Source: Thermoplasmata archaeon
Lineage (GTDB): Archaea; Thermoplasmatota; DTKX01; JAHFTX01
NCBI GenBank assembly: GCA_023265395.1
Contig: JAHFTX010000012.1
Location: forward strand, 1 to 64,000
Length of the DNA: 64,000 bases
Direction: 5' to 3'
Under the pieces are notes generated by a model. That model did no database searches, had not been told where the DNA came from, and worked only from the letters and a program-made list of their open reading frames with translations. The position numbers and the translations under genes are program-made. Position 1 is the stretch's first letter; every line of letters starts with the position of its first letter. This document shows, piece after piece, positions 47,290 to 57,084 of the stretch.

Positions 47290-48309
47290 GTGCGGCTCCT
47301 GCGGGCGATCTCCATCGCCGATGTCTTCACCCTGGTCAATGCCTCGTTCGGTTTCCTCGCCATCGTCGCGATCATGGCCAGCCGCAGCGTGGCCTTCGAC
47401 GGTGGCCAGAGGACCTGGGGACTGTTGCTCAACACGAGGGCGCTCATCTGGGGACCGGGCACCCCCTCCCCGGCAGGGCTGGCGGTCGCGCTGATCTTGC
47501 TGGGCATCCTCGCGGATGGATTCGATGGGATCGTCGCACGGCGCTTCGCCCAGCAGTGGGTCCTGGGCGACTACCTCGACCTGATGGCGGACACCATCAG
47601 TTTCGCGATCGCCCCCGGACTGCTCTTCCTGCGGATGCTCCTCTCTCTGGCAGAGGCTTCCAGCACCCTCCGACCGGAGGGTGCCTTCTCGCACCAGCTG
47701 TTGATGCTCATCGTCATCCCAGCCCTGATCGTATTGCCCATGGTCATCGGCACCGTGCTGCGCCTGGCCCGCTTCGCACATTCCAAGGGTGGTCGACAAG
47801 TTGCCTTCCGCGGGCTGCCCTCTCCAGCGTCAGGTCTGGTCGCCGTCCTGGTGATCCTGATGGTCCTGGAGGCACCACCGCAGTTGCAGCAGGACTGGCG
47901 GTTCTTCACGTTGGTGGCGCTCCTCCCCATGGCGTTGTGCGTCCTGATGATCAGTGAGATTCCCTACCCCAAGGTGCGCGGTATCGAGGCGGTCGTCGCG
48001 GCGGTGCTCCTGCTTGCCCTGGTGGGGGTGCTGCTCTCCGCCAGCGGTGGGTTGTTGCTCACCTGGAGCATCGCTGCCATCGCTGGGGCGCATCTCGCGT
48101 ACCTGGTCGGCGGACCGCTCTTGGCAAGTTTCCGACTCCCCGATCCTGAAGACCTCCGGGCCTGGGAGGCGCCGCCGCGAAGCGGTGGCGAACAAGCACC
48201 CCCGGCGCAGCAGGCTCCTGCCGCAGGGAGAGGGTATGTGATCCCGCCACCGCCCTCCGCAGGCCTCAAGATGGGCCGCCCGCATCCCCCAACTCTCGAG
48301 GAGGAGTGA
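47290..48309 (+). CDS. CDP-alcohol phosphatidyltransferase (archaetidylserine synthase-like)
   Basis: Exact DGxxARx8Gx3Dx3D motif: DGIVARRFAQQWVLGDYLDLMAD; GTG start. Confidence 0.88.
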   Translation: MRLLRAISIADVFTLVNASFGFLAIVAIMASRSVAFDGGQRTWGLLLNTRALIWGPGTPSPAGLAVALILLGILADGFDGIVARRFAQQWVLGDYLDLMADTISFAIAPGLLFLRMLLSLAEASSTLRPEGAFSHQLLMLIVIPALIVLPMVIGTVLRLARFAHSKGGRQVAFRGLPSPASGLVAVLVILMVLEAPPQLQQDWRFFTLVALLPMALCVLMISEIPYPKVRGIEAVVAAVLLLALVGVLLSASGGLLLTWSIAAIAGAHLAYLVGGPLLASFRLPDPEDLRAWEAPPRSGGEQAPPAQQAPAAGRGYVIPPPPSAGLKMGRPHPPTLEEE

Positions 48310-48716
48310 CCATCCCCACGGGACGAGCGACCAAGGACGATCCGCTTGCCGGTCATTTCCACTGCTCGGCGCGGGAGCGCGCGGCCTTCGAGGCGGGAAT
48401 CAAGCTCGGGAGCGCCCTGCATCAATACAGTGGCACACCCTTTCGCCGCGCAGCGGCGCCGACGATCGAGGCAGCCATCGCCGCGTCGATTCGCTCGCAA
48501 CCCTACGTCGTCGACGCCAAGGCGACGATCGTGCTACCCCGCCCGACCGGTGACGGGGAATATGACTACCATGTCGTCGACCAACACAATCTGCGCTTGG
48601 ATGTGCTCATCGACTACATGGGCGTGCAAGTCCGGGGGCGCATCGAGTATCTCGACGACCGCGCCTACCCGCTGATGACCTTGCATGAGATCCCATCGGG
48701 GAGCTCGTCCCTCTAG
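48306..48716 (+). CDS. mptD: MptD-like archaeal dihydroneopterin aldolase
   Basis: ARERAAFEAGIKLGSALHQYSGTPF, AAIAASIRSQPYVVDAKATI. Confidence 0.75.
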   Translation: MTIPTGRATKDDPLAGHFHCSARERAAFEAGIKLGSALHQYSGTPFRRAAAPTIEAAIAASIRSQPYVVDAKATIVLPRPTGDGEYDYHVVDQHNLRLDVLIDYMGVQVRGRIEYLDDRAYPLMTLHEIPSGSSSL

Positions 48717-48859
48717 GAGCGCGCGAGGGTGCGCGCAAAGGCGCGATCGCACACCTCGTTGGTCCGGTCGACCTATTGCACCCTTTATATGGACCTCCCT
48801 CGTTATGGGTAGGGCGTGCCCACGGAACTGCGGACAGGGTCTAGGGAAGGTGGTCTACC

Positions 48860-49408
48860 ATGGCTGGCGCCATGAAGGTCGGGATTACCGGTCTGCCTGG
48901 TTCGGGCAAGACCCACACACTGCTCAAGGTCATCGAGATGCTCGAAGCCGATGGCTCCGCGGTCGGCGGCATGATCACCGCCCCCATCCGTGAGAACAAC
49001 TCTCGGGTGGGATTCGAGGTCACCGACTGGATGTCCAAGGACCACGGATGCCTTGCGCATACCGCAATCGAGAGCAAGGTCCACGTGGGCAGCTACGGAG
49101 TCGATCTGATCACCCTCGAGCGAGTCGGCGTTGGCGCGATCACCCACGCCGTCACGGACGCAGACATCATCGTCATCGACGAGGTCGGCAAGATGGAGGT
49201 CGAATCCCCGGGCTTCATCAATGCCGTGAAATCCGCCCTCGACAGCTCCAAGCCGTTGATCCTCACCCTGCACAAGAAGAGCCGCAACCCGTTGTTGCAG
49301 GATATCCGGAGGCGTGATGACATCCGGATCCTCGAGGTCACCCCGATCAACCGCAACCTCCTCCCCTACAAGATCATGAAGCTCCTCAAGGGCCAGGAAA
49401 GAGTCTGA
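48860..49408 (+). CDS. THEP1-family nucleoside-triphosphatase
   Basis: VGITGLPGSGKTHTLLKV (Walker A), GGMITAPIRENNSRVGFEV, IIVIDEVGKMEVESPGF (Walker B). Confidence 0.92.
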   Translation: MAGAMKVGITGLPGSGKTHTLLKVIEMLEADGSAVGGMITAPIRENNSRVGFEVTDWMSKDHGCLAHTAIESKVHVGSYGVDLITLERVGVGAITHAVTDADIIVIDEVGKMEVESPGFINAVKSALDSSKPLILTLHKKSRNPLLQDIRRRDDIRILEVTPINRNLLPYKIMKLLKGQERV

Positions 49409-49451
49409 CCTTCGGAATCGTCGGTGAGGGAACCGCCGACGCGGGGGTCCG

Positions 49452-50741
49452 ATGACGGGGATCTTGGTGGGGGGAGACCCCCGGCCTCTGGTCGACTGGA
49501 CCGAGGGCGCGGCCCGCTTGCGGGTCCCGCAGCCGCGCTCGATGCGCGGCCCCGGGACGGTCGACGGCGAGTTGTTCTTCAACCCTGCGATGGCGCCGTC
49601 GCGGGACCTGGCGATGGTCGTGCCTGCGCTGTGGTTCGCACTCCACCCCCGGCGCGGCAGTGAGCCACTGCGGGCCATCGACCCGATGGCCGGCAGCGGG
49701 GTGCGCGCGATTCGCTGGGCTGCCGAGCTGGGGCTCGAGGTGGTGGCCAATGACATCGATTCCTCCGCACGCACTGCGACCATCGCGAACCTGGCACTGA
49801 CCTCAGCGCACCTTGCAGCGTCGAACCCGCAGGTCGCCGCGGCACTGGAGCAGCGGGTGGCCGTCCACGACAGGCCCGCGCACCTGCTGTTGGCCCAGGA
49901 GCGGGCCCACTTGATCGACATCGACCCCTTCGGCTCACCGATCCACCTGGTAGCTGCGGCCACCGGTGCGCTGGCCTACCGAGGGTTGTTGGCGCTGACC
50001 GCCACCGACACCCCAGTGCTCTGCGGGGCGATGCCCGAGCCGGCGATGGCCCGCTATGGTGCCGTGCCCCTGCGCTGCCCCATCACCAAGGAGCTGGGGC
50101 TCCGAATCCTCGTGGGCGCGGCGGTACGCATCGCCGCCAACCAGGGTCGCGCGCTGCGGCCGGTCCTCTGCCATGTCAGCGACCACCACATGCGCGCCTA
50201 TCTCGGCTGCGCCGGTGGGAGCACGACCCACTTCCTGCAGGAGTCGGTGCGGCAGCTGGGGTGGGTGCGCTACGACCGCACCGTGGGCGTGGGCACCTTT
50301 GTCGATGCGCCTCAGCCCGGTTGGAATGCCCAGGGACCGCGGACGGCGACGATACGCTCCCAGCAGAACTTGCCCGCCGACGTTGGCCCGCTCTGGACTG
50401 GCCCCTTGTTCGACCCGGAGCTGATCGCGACCTGGGCCTCCACCGCTTCAGCTTGGGATATCCCCAGCGTGTCACAGCCCTGCACCGGGATCCTCCCCTC
50501 GGCATCGGCACCGCTGGCGCGCCTTCAGGCGGCCCTCATCGACGAATCTCCCGCAGACCTCTTGCCTATGGACCTCCCCACGCAAGGGCGCCTTTTGCGC
50601 TGCAGCCTCCCCCGAAAGACCGAACTCATCGCTCGCTTGCAGCTCTTGGGGGCGCGGGCTAGCGGCACCCACATCGATGGCCAAGGGATTCGTACCGATG
50701 CGCCCATCGCGACGGTGCAAGGCCTGTTGTCGCCCCGCTAG
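49452..50741 (+). CDS. trm1: tRNA (guanine(26)-N2)-dimethyltransferase
   Basis: FFNPAMAPSRDLAM, AIDPMAGSGVRAIRWA, LIDIDPFGSPIHLV. Confidence 0.93.
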   Translation: MTGILVGGDPRPLVDWTEGAARLRVPQPRSMRGPGTVDGELFFNPAMAPSRDLAMVVPALWFALHPRRGSEPLRAIDPMAGSGVRAIRWAAELGLEVVANDIDSSARTATIANLALTSAHLAASNPQVAAALEQRVAVHDRPAHLLLAQERAHLIDIDPFGSPIHLVAAATGALAYRGLLALTATDTPVLCGAMPEPAMARYGAVPLRCPITKELGLRILVGAAVRIAANQGRALRPVLCHVSDHHMRAYLGCAGGSTTHFLQESVRQLGWVRYDRTVGVGTFVDAPQPGWNAQGPRTATIRSQQNLPADVGPLWTGPLFDPELIATWASTASAWDIPSVSQPCTGILPSASAPLARLQAALIDESPADLLPMDLPTQGRLLRCSLPRKTELIARLQLLGARASGTHIDGQGIRTDAPIATVQGLLSPR

Positions 50742-51616
50742 GGGAGGAATGTATCACAGACGTACTGGAGCGCCGAGGCGAAGATCAGGCGCCCATCACC
50801 GACATCATCGGCCGTCCGTGTGCGAGTCCAGTCGGGGTGCTGGTGGCGGTAGAATGCCCGTTCAGGGTGGGGCATCATCCCAAAGACCGTGCCTCGCTCG
50901 TTGGTCAGGCCGGCGATGTCCCCCATGGCGCCGTTGGGGTTCCACGGATGCGGGACCTGCGGGCGGACGCTCGCGCGAGACCCGCGGCGGCGCCCACGAT
51001 CGCCTTGCTGCGGCTCGCAGTAGCGGAAGACCAGCTGGTCTTTGGCGACCCACCGGCGCAAGGCTGCTGACGCCCGCTCGGGGGCGACCTGCAGGTTCCC
51101 CTCGCGGTGCGCGACCGCCAGGGTGAGCATCGCGCCCTTGGGCAATGCGCGCGTGAAGACACAGCGTCCCTTGTTGATGTGCCGCAGATGGATCGGCCGG
51201 CATTCGAAACGGCCCGAGGTGTTCTCCGCAAGGACGGCGGTGGGCCGGGTCGTCGCCCTGCCCCCAGGCCCACCTGGGAGCAGACCCATCTCGACGAGCA
51301 CCTGGAAGCCGTTGCAGGTCCCCCCGACGGGGAGGTCGGCAGCGACGAAGGTCTCCACGTCCTCCCACACCTGGGCTCGCAGCCGCGCCGCCATGATCGC
51401 GCCGGCGCGTACGTAGTCGCCGGCGCTGAATCCCCCCGGGAGCATCAGGACGTGGTAGTCGAGCAGCGACCGCGAGTCCTTGCCCCTGCGCGTCAGTTGA
51501 TTGAGGTGGACGAGCTCGGGCATCGCGCCCAGGCGGTGGTAACAGTCGAACATCTCCTGCTCGTTGTTGGTCCCCTCCATCCGCAGGATGCAGACCTTGA
51601 CCTCTGAGACGTCCAT
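50738..51616 (-). CDS. purQ: phosphoribosylformylglycinamidine synthase I (glutaminase) PurQ-like
   Basis: VCILRMEGTNNEQEM, LMLPGGFSAGDYVRAGAI, GGTCNGFQVLVEMGLLPG, FGMMPHPERAF. Confidence 0.9.
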   Translation of the reverse strand: MDVSEVKVCILRMEGTNNEQEMFDCYHRLGAMPELVHLNQLTRRGKDSRSLLDYHVLMLPGGFSAGDYVRAGAIMAARLRAQVWEDVETFVAADLPVGGTCNGFQVLVEMGLLPGGPGGRATTRPTAVLAENTSGRFECRPIHLRHINKGRCVFTRALPKGAMLTLAVAHREGNLQVAPERASAALRRWVAKDQLVFRYCEPQQGDRGRRRGSRASVRPQVPHPWNPNGAMGDIAGLTNERGTVFGMMPHPERAFYRHQHPDWTRTRTADDVGDGRLIFASALQYVCDTFLP

Positions 51617-51724
51617 CGCACCCGCCGATCGGAGCATCGATGCGACGACGATAAACCTGGTGGGCTGGCCCTGGTAAGTGAACATTCAAGCCCTCGGAGC
51701 GCCGCGCCGGCATGGCGAGGCACC

Positions 51725-52822
51725 ATGGCGCAGGCCGATTCCCCAGCTCGAGCGTGGCTGCCCGAGCTGCCGGTCGCACCTGGCACCGATGCCGTGGTCC
51801 TGTGCCACGATTCATTGCGCACACCGCGAGCCAAGACCACGCATGGCCTGCTGCGCCACGGTCTGCTCTTGCGGATTTGCGCGGTCGTCGACCGCGGTTG
51901 CGCTGGGGCGGATGCCCGACAGGTGTGCGGGATTCCCGCGTCGTCCTCCTCGTGCTCGCCCCCGCACGTGCCCGTGCTGGCGGAGGTTCCTGAGTCGACC
52001 AACGTGCTCGTGATCGGTGTCGCGCCCCCTGGTGGTGCGGCCCCCCTCGCATGGCGCGAGGAGATTGCCGCGGTGCTCGCACGCGGTGGCCTCGTCATCA
52101 GCGGCATGCACGAGCCGCTGCTCTCGGATCCGGAGCTGGCGAAGGCCGCCGTGAGCGGCGGCGGCGGGGTCTGGGAAGTGCGGGCGGCCCCACCGACCCT
52201 GCCCCTGGCCCACCTGCCTCGACCCTGGCCCGTGCCGGTGGTGCTGACGGTCGGAACCGATGCGGCCTGCGGCAAGCGCACTGCTGCGGTAGCACTGGTG
52301 GAAGCAGCGGAGGAGCAACGGATCGATGCCCGCTTCGTCCCTTCGGGTCAGACGGGGATCCTCCTGGGTCGGGGTCGGGGCGTGGCTGCCGATCATCTCG
52401 TGGCCGACTTCCTCAGTGGGGTGTTCCAGCGCCTCGTCGAGGATGCGATCGATGAGGGCGCGCAGCTCGTCGTCGTCGAGGGCCAGGGTGCGCTCTCCCA
52501 CCCCGCCTATGGTGCCGTCAGCTATGGCCTGTTGCAGGGGGTCGCTCCGACTCACCTGCTGATGGTCCACCCGCACGGTCGACAGGAGCGCCAGAGCTTC
52601 GCGCCCCAGCCTGTCCCGACGCCCATGGAGGAATGCACCCGCATCCGACAGTTGAGCCACGCACGGCTGCTGGGCCTTGCACTCAACCCCGGTGGTGCCG
52701 GGCGCACCCTGCAGGCGGCACTCCCGCTACCCCCGTGGGATGCGGCGCGCGACGGCCCGGTGGTCGATGTGCTGCGCCAGGGTGCGACGGCGCTGCTGGC
52801 GAACTTGGCTCCGTCGCCCTAG
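51725..52822 (+). CDS. DUF1611-family P-loop protein
   Basis: LTVGTDAACGKRTAAVAL, FVPSGQTGILLGRGRGVAADHLVADFLSG, LVVVEGQGALSHPAYGAVSYGLLQG. Confidence 0.85.
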   Translation: MAQADSPARAWLPELPVAPGTDAVVLCHDSLRTPRAKTTHGLLRHGLLLRICAVVDRGCAGADARQVCGIPASSSSCSPPHVPVLAEVPESTNVLVIGVAPPGGAAPLAWREEIAAVLARGGLVISGMHEPLLSDPELAKAAVSGGGGVWEVRAAPPTLPLAHLPRPWPVPVVLTVGTDAACGKRTAAVALVEAAEEQRIDARFVPSGQTGILLGRGRGVAADHLVADFLSGVFQRLVEDAIDEGAQLVVVEGQGALSHPAYGAVSYGLLQGVAPTHLLMVHPHGRQERQSFAPQPVPTPMEECTRIRQLSHARLLGLALNPGGAGRTLQAALPLPPWDAARDGPVVDVLRQGATALLANLAPSP

Positions 52823-53847
52823 TGCGCGGCACCGGGCAGCTCCATCTCGGACTTGATCAGCGCCGCCTCCTTGGGATGCAGCGAATCGGCGTTGAGCGGG
52901 ATCAACAGGATGATCCCACGGGTGACGACGTGCTCGTTGATGTACTGCAAGAAGCGCAGGACGGTCTCGAAGCCATTCTGGATGATCAGGTATTCGAGTC
53001 CCTCGATCAGCACGACCCCTTGGTCGGTCTGTTTGAAGAACTCCTTGAGGATGTTGATCAGGATTCCGAGGTTGGAGGGGTCGACGTGCTCCTCCTCCCC
53101 TTCGGTGTGGCTCAGCCAGAGCATCGGGGTCTTCTCGAGCTCAAAGCGTGTGCGCAACTTGCCCGGGTAGTAGCGGGTGATGCTCAGCCCGTGGTAGCCC
53201 TCCTTGACGAAGTGAGCGAAGGTCGCAAAGGCGACGTCCGGTCGTTCCCCGATGATGAGGTAGCTGTGCCCCTTGCTCAGGTCGGTATGGGCCACGATGG
53301 TCTCGGGTGGAGGCTGGGTCGGTGCGCTCTGCGGTCCTTTCGACCCCCCCGCTGGACGCAGCCCCACAATCTCGCGGATGGGGTCGATCACCAGGCGCTT
53401 GGTGCGGAGCGCATGGTCAAGTCGGCGATGGATGCTCAGCGGGTCGGACGCCCCTACCGAGGCGACGGTCCGATCCATCGCGTCCTCGGCGATGCCGGGG
53501 CTCAGGATGCTCTCCTGAGCGTCGAGGATCCGCAGGAGAAGGTCGGCGTATTGCGACTGCAGGCGCTCGAGTCGGTATCCGCGTTGCACCGCACGGTCGT
53601 AGAGGACCCGAGGGACGACGGTGGGAATCTGCATCCCTTGGAAGATGGAGGTCGGTCCGACCAGTGCTACCGCCATCTTGTAGATGTCCGCGCGCTCAGC
53701 GGGAGCGATGGCATCGAGGGCGCTATCGACCTGCTCGAGGGAGGTGGCGATACAGGCACAGGCCTCCTCGAGGTTCACTGGGGCCCCCTCAGCCGAGCGC
53801 CACCCTTCGTCGGTAGATGAACCCTTCGCCGTGGCCGCAGCGCTCAA
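52819..53847 (-). CDS. DUF835-domain protein
   Basis: TPMLWLSHTEG...GVVLIEGLEYLIIQNGFETVLRFLQYINEHV; TTG start overlapping upstream ABC permease stop. Confidence 0.85.
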   Translation of the reverse strand: MSAAATAKGSSTDEGWRSAEGAPVNLEEACACIATSLEQVDSALDAIAPAERADIYKMAVALVGPTSIFQGMQIPTVVPRVLYDRAVQRGYRLERLQSQYADLLLRILDAQESILSPGIAEDAMDRTVASVGASDPLSIHRRLDHALRTKRLVIDPIREIVGLRPAGGSKGPQSAPTQPPPETIVAHTDLSKGHSYLIIGERPDVAFATFAHFVKEGYHGLSITRYYPGKLRTRFELEKTPMLWLSHTEGEEEHVDPSNLGILINILKEFFKQTDQGVVLIEGLEYLIIQNGFETVLRFLQYINEHVVTRGIILLIPLNADSLHPKEAALIKSEMELPGAAH

Positions 53848-55913
53848 TCAAGGTCGCGGCTCTCGAGCCGCAGCACACCCAGCGCGAGCATGATCACCAT
53901 CACCAGCAGGGGCACGGCGATGGCGATTGCCAGCGGGGCCGGTTGCACTCCAAAGGCTCCCCCCGAGATGTTGGGGAAAATCAACCTCGCCGAGACCGCG
54001 TGGTCGGGAACGATCAGGTCATAGGCGACGGACTTGAGGTAATGCATGATGGAGGATTGCGACAGCGAGCTCGCAATCGGCCCGCACAGAGCGCCGCCAG
54101 TAAAGGCCGTGTTGAGCTCCCACATGAATACGTACAGACCGGAGATCGCCAAGGGGTGCTTGGTCAGGGTCGAGATCATCATGAACAGTGCGCTGTAGGC
54201 CAGCAGACCCAGGAAGGCCGCCAACAGGAAGGCCCCGAGGACGGAGAGGTTGCTGCTAAGGAAGGACCCGCCAGCGCCGATGCCGAGGATGAGGTAGGAA
54301 CCGACGATGGGTGGGAGCACCAGCACCGGCAAGGAGAGGGCGGTCCCGATGTACTTGTAGAGCAGGATCTCCAGGCGGCGGATTGGCTTGACCGCCATCA
54401 TCTGCAAGGTCTTGGTCTCGACCTCGCTGCTGATTGCCGTCCCCGCGTAGACCAGGGAGACGAAGGTCACCCCAAACGTCAGGTAGACGAAGGTCGCCGA
54501 GAGGATGAGGATCCCCCGGGCCTGGAACTCCTCGGGGTCTTCATCGATGACGCTGACCTCGGTATATTCTTCGACTGAAAGGAGCGACTGGTCGGCGCCG
54601 GGGAAGGCCAGCCCGTCGGCCGTAGAGACGTCGATTCTGATCTGCCACGATTCGCCCCCCGTGCGGGTGGCCGCGGGTATGGTGACGATCAGCGGTGACT
54701 GGCTGTGGGGTTCGAGGCGCACCGGGACCGAGGAGTAGACCCGGCGGTTGAGGGTCACCTCCGCCGAGAGGATCAGCGGGCGCGTATGGTGGGAGGTGCC
54801 TTGGACCACCAGCGTCCGCGTCACTCCCACCTGCTCCATGAGGTCTGTCGTGATGGTGAGGTCGACGATCGACTGGCGCACCGAACCGTAGTGGACCTCT
54901 TGCGTCAGGGCCAGTACCTGCCGCATCGTCGAACTGGTGTTCGAGTGCAATCCACCCGATTCGAGGGAGAGGAAGAGGTCGATCACCTCGCGCTCTGGGG
55001 GAAGGTCTGCAAGGTCGAGCGCCACGACCTGCCCTTGCATGAATGCCGGGACGGTGACCGAGCGATTGAAGATCAGCCCCTCGGTTCCGCCAGCAGCGGC
55101 GACCGACACGTTCGCCACCATGGAGGTCGGCGCCGTGTTGGCGAGCAAGAACCGGACTTGCGGGGTTGCCCCGGCCAAGACATCAGTGTCGAACTCGACG
55201 GTCGCGCTCAGACCGTTGTTGATCACTAGGGCGAGGGGCAACTCATTGACCTGCGGGATTGCGACGGCGATGAAGAGGGAATAGTAGTCACCCCCGCCCT
55301 CATAGGGCCTGGTCGGGTCAATCGTATCGAGGTAGAACACCGGATTGTTCCCATACCGGACCAGCCGATCTGAGGTGATTTGGAACACCTTGGTGACATT
55401 GGACCCAGGGTCCATCGTCCAGCGCACGATATCAATCCCGTAATTCCCACCACTGTTCTCCCGCAAGCTGCACTCGATGGGCTCGCTCCCGGTGAACTCG
55501 AACGAGAAGGTGATGACCGCTTTCTGTCCTTGGGCGATTGCCGAAGGATAGGTCACATTGGTCAGGAGGGTGGGGAGGTCCAGGGACTGGTGGTTGATGT
55601 TCGAAGTGGCCGCCAGGTCCGGGCTCGAGACCCACGCGCCGGCAACGATCGCTGGCATCAGCAGCAGGGCGATGACCAGCAAGGTTGCCTTCCGCAGCAA
55701 CGTCTGCCGGATCGTCCGGTCGACGATGGCCCACCCGCGGGTTGACGCGCCGTCGAGGACATCGGAAAGTGCGCTCTTGGGCGGGGCCAGGGGTGTCAGT
55801 GCGGGCGTCGTGTGGACACTCGGGGGTGGTGTCCAGGGCTTGATCGGCTTCTCGGCCTGCGCCGGCGGCCCCTCGGTGAGGGGCGAGCCCGAGGGTTCTG
55901 CCGGGGGCGTCAT
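53844..55913 (-). CDS. ABC-2-type permease with large extracytoplasmic domain
   Basis: N-terminal TM, long beta-rich loop, SSEVETKTLQMMAVKPIRRLEILLYKYIGTAL and six C-terminal hydrophobic helices. Confidence 0.85.
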   Translation of the reverse strand: MTPPAEPSGSPLTEGPPAQAEKPIKPWTPPPSVHTTPALTPLAPPKSALSDVLDGASTRGWAIVDRTIRQTLLRKATLLVIALLLMPAIVAGAWVSSPDLAATSNINHQSLDLPTLLTNVTYPSAIAQGQKAVITFSFEFTGSEPIECSLRENSGGNYGIDIVRWTMDPGSNVTKVFQITSDRLVRYGNNPVFYLDTIDPTRPYEGGGDYYSLFIAVAIPQVNELPLALVINNGLSATVEFDTDVLAGATPQVRFLLANTAPTSMVANVSVAAAGGTEGLIFNRSVTVPAFMQGQVVALDLADLPPEREVIDLFLSLESGGLHSNTSSTMRQVLALTQEVHYGSVRQSIVDLTITTDLMEQVGVTRTLVVQGTSHHTRPLILSAEVTLNRRVYSSVPVRLEPHSQSPLIVTIPAATRTGGESWQIRIDVSTADGLAFPGADQSLLSVEEYTEVSVIDEDPEEFQARGILILSATFVYLTFGVTFVSLVYAGTAISSEVETKTLQMMAVKPIRRLEILLYKYIGTALSLPVLVLPPIVGSYLILGIGAGGSFLSSNLSVLGAFLLAAFLGLLAYSALFMMISTLTKHPLAISGLYVFMWELNTAFTGGALCGPIASSLSQSSIMHYLKSVAYDLIVPDHAVSARLIFPNISGGAFGVQPAPLAIAIAVPLLVMVIMLALGVLRLESRDLD

Positions 55914-55914
55914 C

Positions 55915-57084
55915 CTAGTAGAAGCCCCCCATCTGCGCCAGCGCTCGGAAGAGCGAATCGAGGTTGTCGTCGGGCGAGCCGATGTGGCGGATGCGGATCC
56001 GGCTCTCCACGAGGACTTTGGGCAGGTCGACATAGAGCAGCTGGGGCTGGTGCGTCATGATCGATAGCCCGCGCGGGTTGACGCTGATTGCCACGGACAC
56101 GACGTAGGGCAGCTGCACCAGCAGCGCCCCGAGCTCACGCGGATAGTCGGTCTCCACCCACACCCGGTGGGGGATGGTGTCGATGAGCGAGCGGACGACA
56201 CCGACATCGCCCTCGGCCACCACGCGGCCGCGCGCCAGGACGATGACGTTGCGGGTCAGCGTCTCGACCTCATGGAGCACGTGGGAGCTGACCAGTAAGC
56301 TCCGGCCCTCGCGTGCCCACCGCAGGAAGAGCTGGCGCAAGCTCGCCTTGGTCAGTGGGTCGGTACCATTGAAGGGCTCGTCGAGGATCAGCACCTGCGG
56401 GTCCGTGAGGATCGACTGGGCGATCTTGACCCGCTGGCGCATGCCTCGGCTATAGGTGCGAATCTGCCGCTGAGAGACCCAGTCGAGCTCGACAGCCTGC
56501 AACGCCCACTCGGCTTCAGCGATCGCGTCGGTCGGCGAGAGGCCGTGCAGGCGTGCCATGAAGGTGAGGTATTGCAGGCCGGTCATCGTCGGGTAGAAGG
56601 CGTCGTAGTCAGGACAGAAGCCCAACGTCGACATCACCCGCGGATTGTTGAAAGGGTCCTCACCCAGGACGGTGACCACCCCCTTGTTGGGCCGGGAGAG
56701 CCCCGCGATGAGTTTGAAGAGGGTCGACTTGCCCGAACCGTTGGGCCCGACCACCGCGGTGATTCCCGGCCGCAAGACGAGCGAGACTTCGTTGAGCCCG
56801 AGCAGCGTCCCGTAGGTCTTGGTGACATTGCGCAAGACGATGGGGGATCGCGAGATGTCGACGTCATCGAATCGCATCGTCGGAACGACCGGTGCGAGGT
56901 CGGGGGGGACCGCAGGATAAAGGGACCACGCGTCGGCAAGGGGGGCCTGGCCCGCCTGCGGGGGGCCGTAGGCCATGGGTGCCTGCGGGGCCGGATAGGC
57001 CGGCCCCGGGTAGGCCGGCCCCCCGTAGCCGCCTGGCGCACCCGGTACACCCTGCGGGGGCCAGTGCCCTTGGGTCGGGCTCAT
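55915..57084 (-). CDS. ABC transporter ATP-binding protein with Pro/Gly/Tyr-rich N-terminal extension
   Basis: GPNGSGKSTLFKL, YSRGMRQRVKIAQSIL, VLILDEPFNGTDP; N-terminus GGYGGPAYPGPAYPAPQAPMAYGPP. Confidence 0.93.
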   Translation of the reverse strand: MSPTQGHWPPQGVPGAPGGYGGPAYPGPAYPAPQAPMAYGPPQAGQAPLADAWSLYPAVPPDLAPVVPTMRFDDVDISRSPIVLRNVTKTYGTLLGLNEVSLVLRPGITAVVGPNGSGKSTLFKLIAGLSRPNKGVVTVLGEDPFNNPRVMSTLGFCPDYDAFYPTMTGLQYLTFMARLHGLSPTDAIAEAEWALQAVELDWVSQRQIRTYSRGMRQRVKIAQSILTDPQVLILDEPFNGTDPLTKASLRQLFLRWAREGRSLLVSSHVLHEVETLTRNVIVLARGRVVAEGDVGVVRSLIDTIPHRVWVETDYPRELGALLVQLPYVVSVAISVNPRGLSIMTHQPQLLYVDLPKVLVESRIRIRHIGSPDDNLDSLFRALAQMGGFY

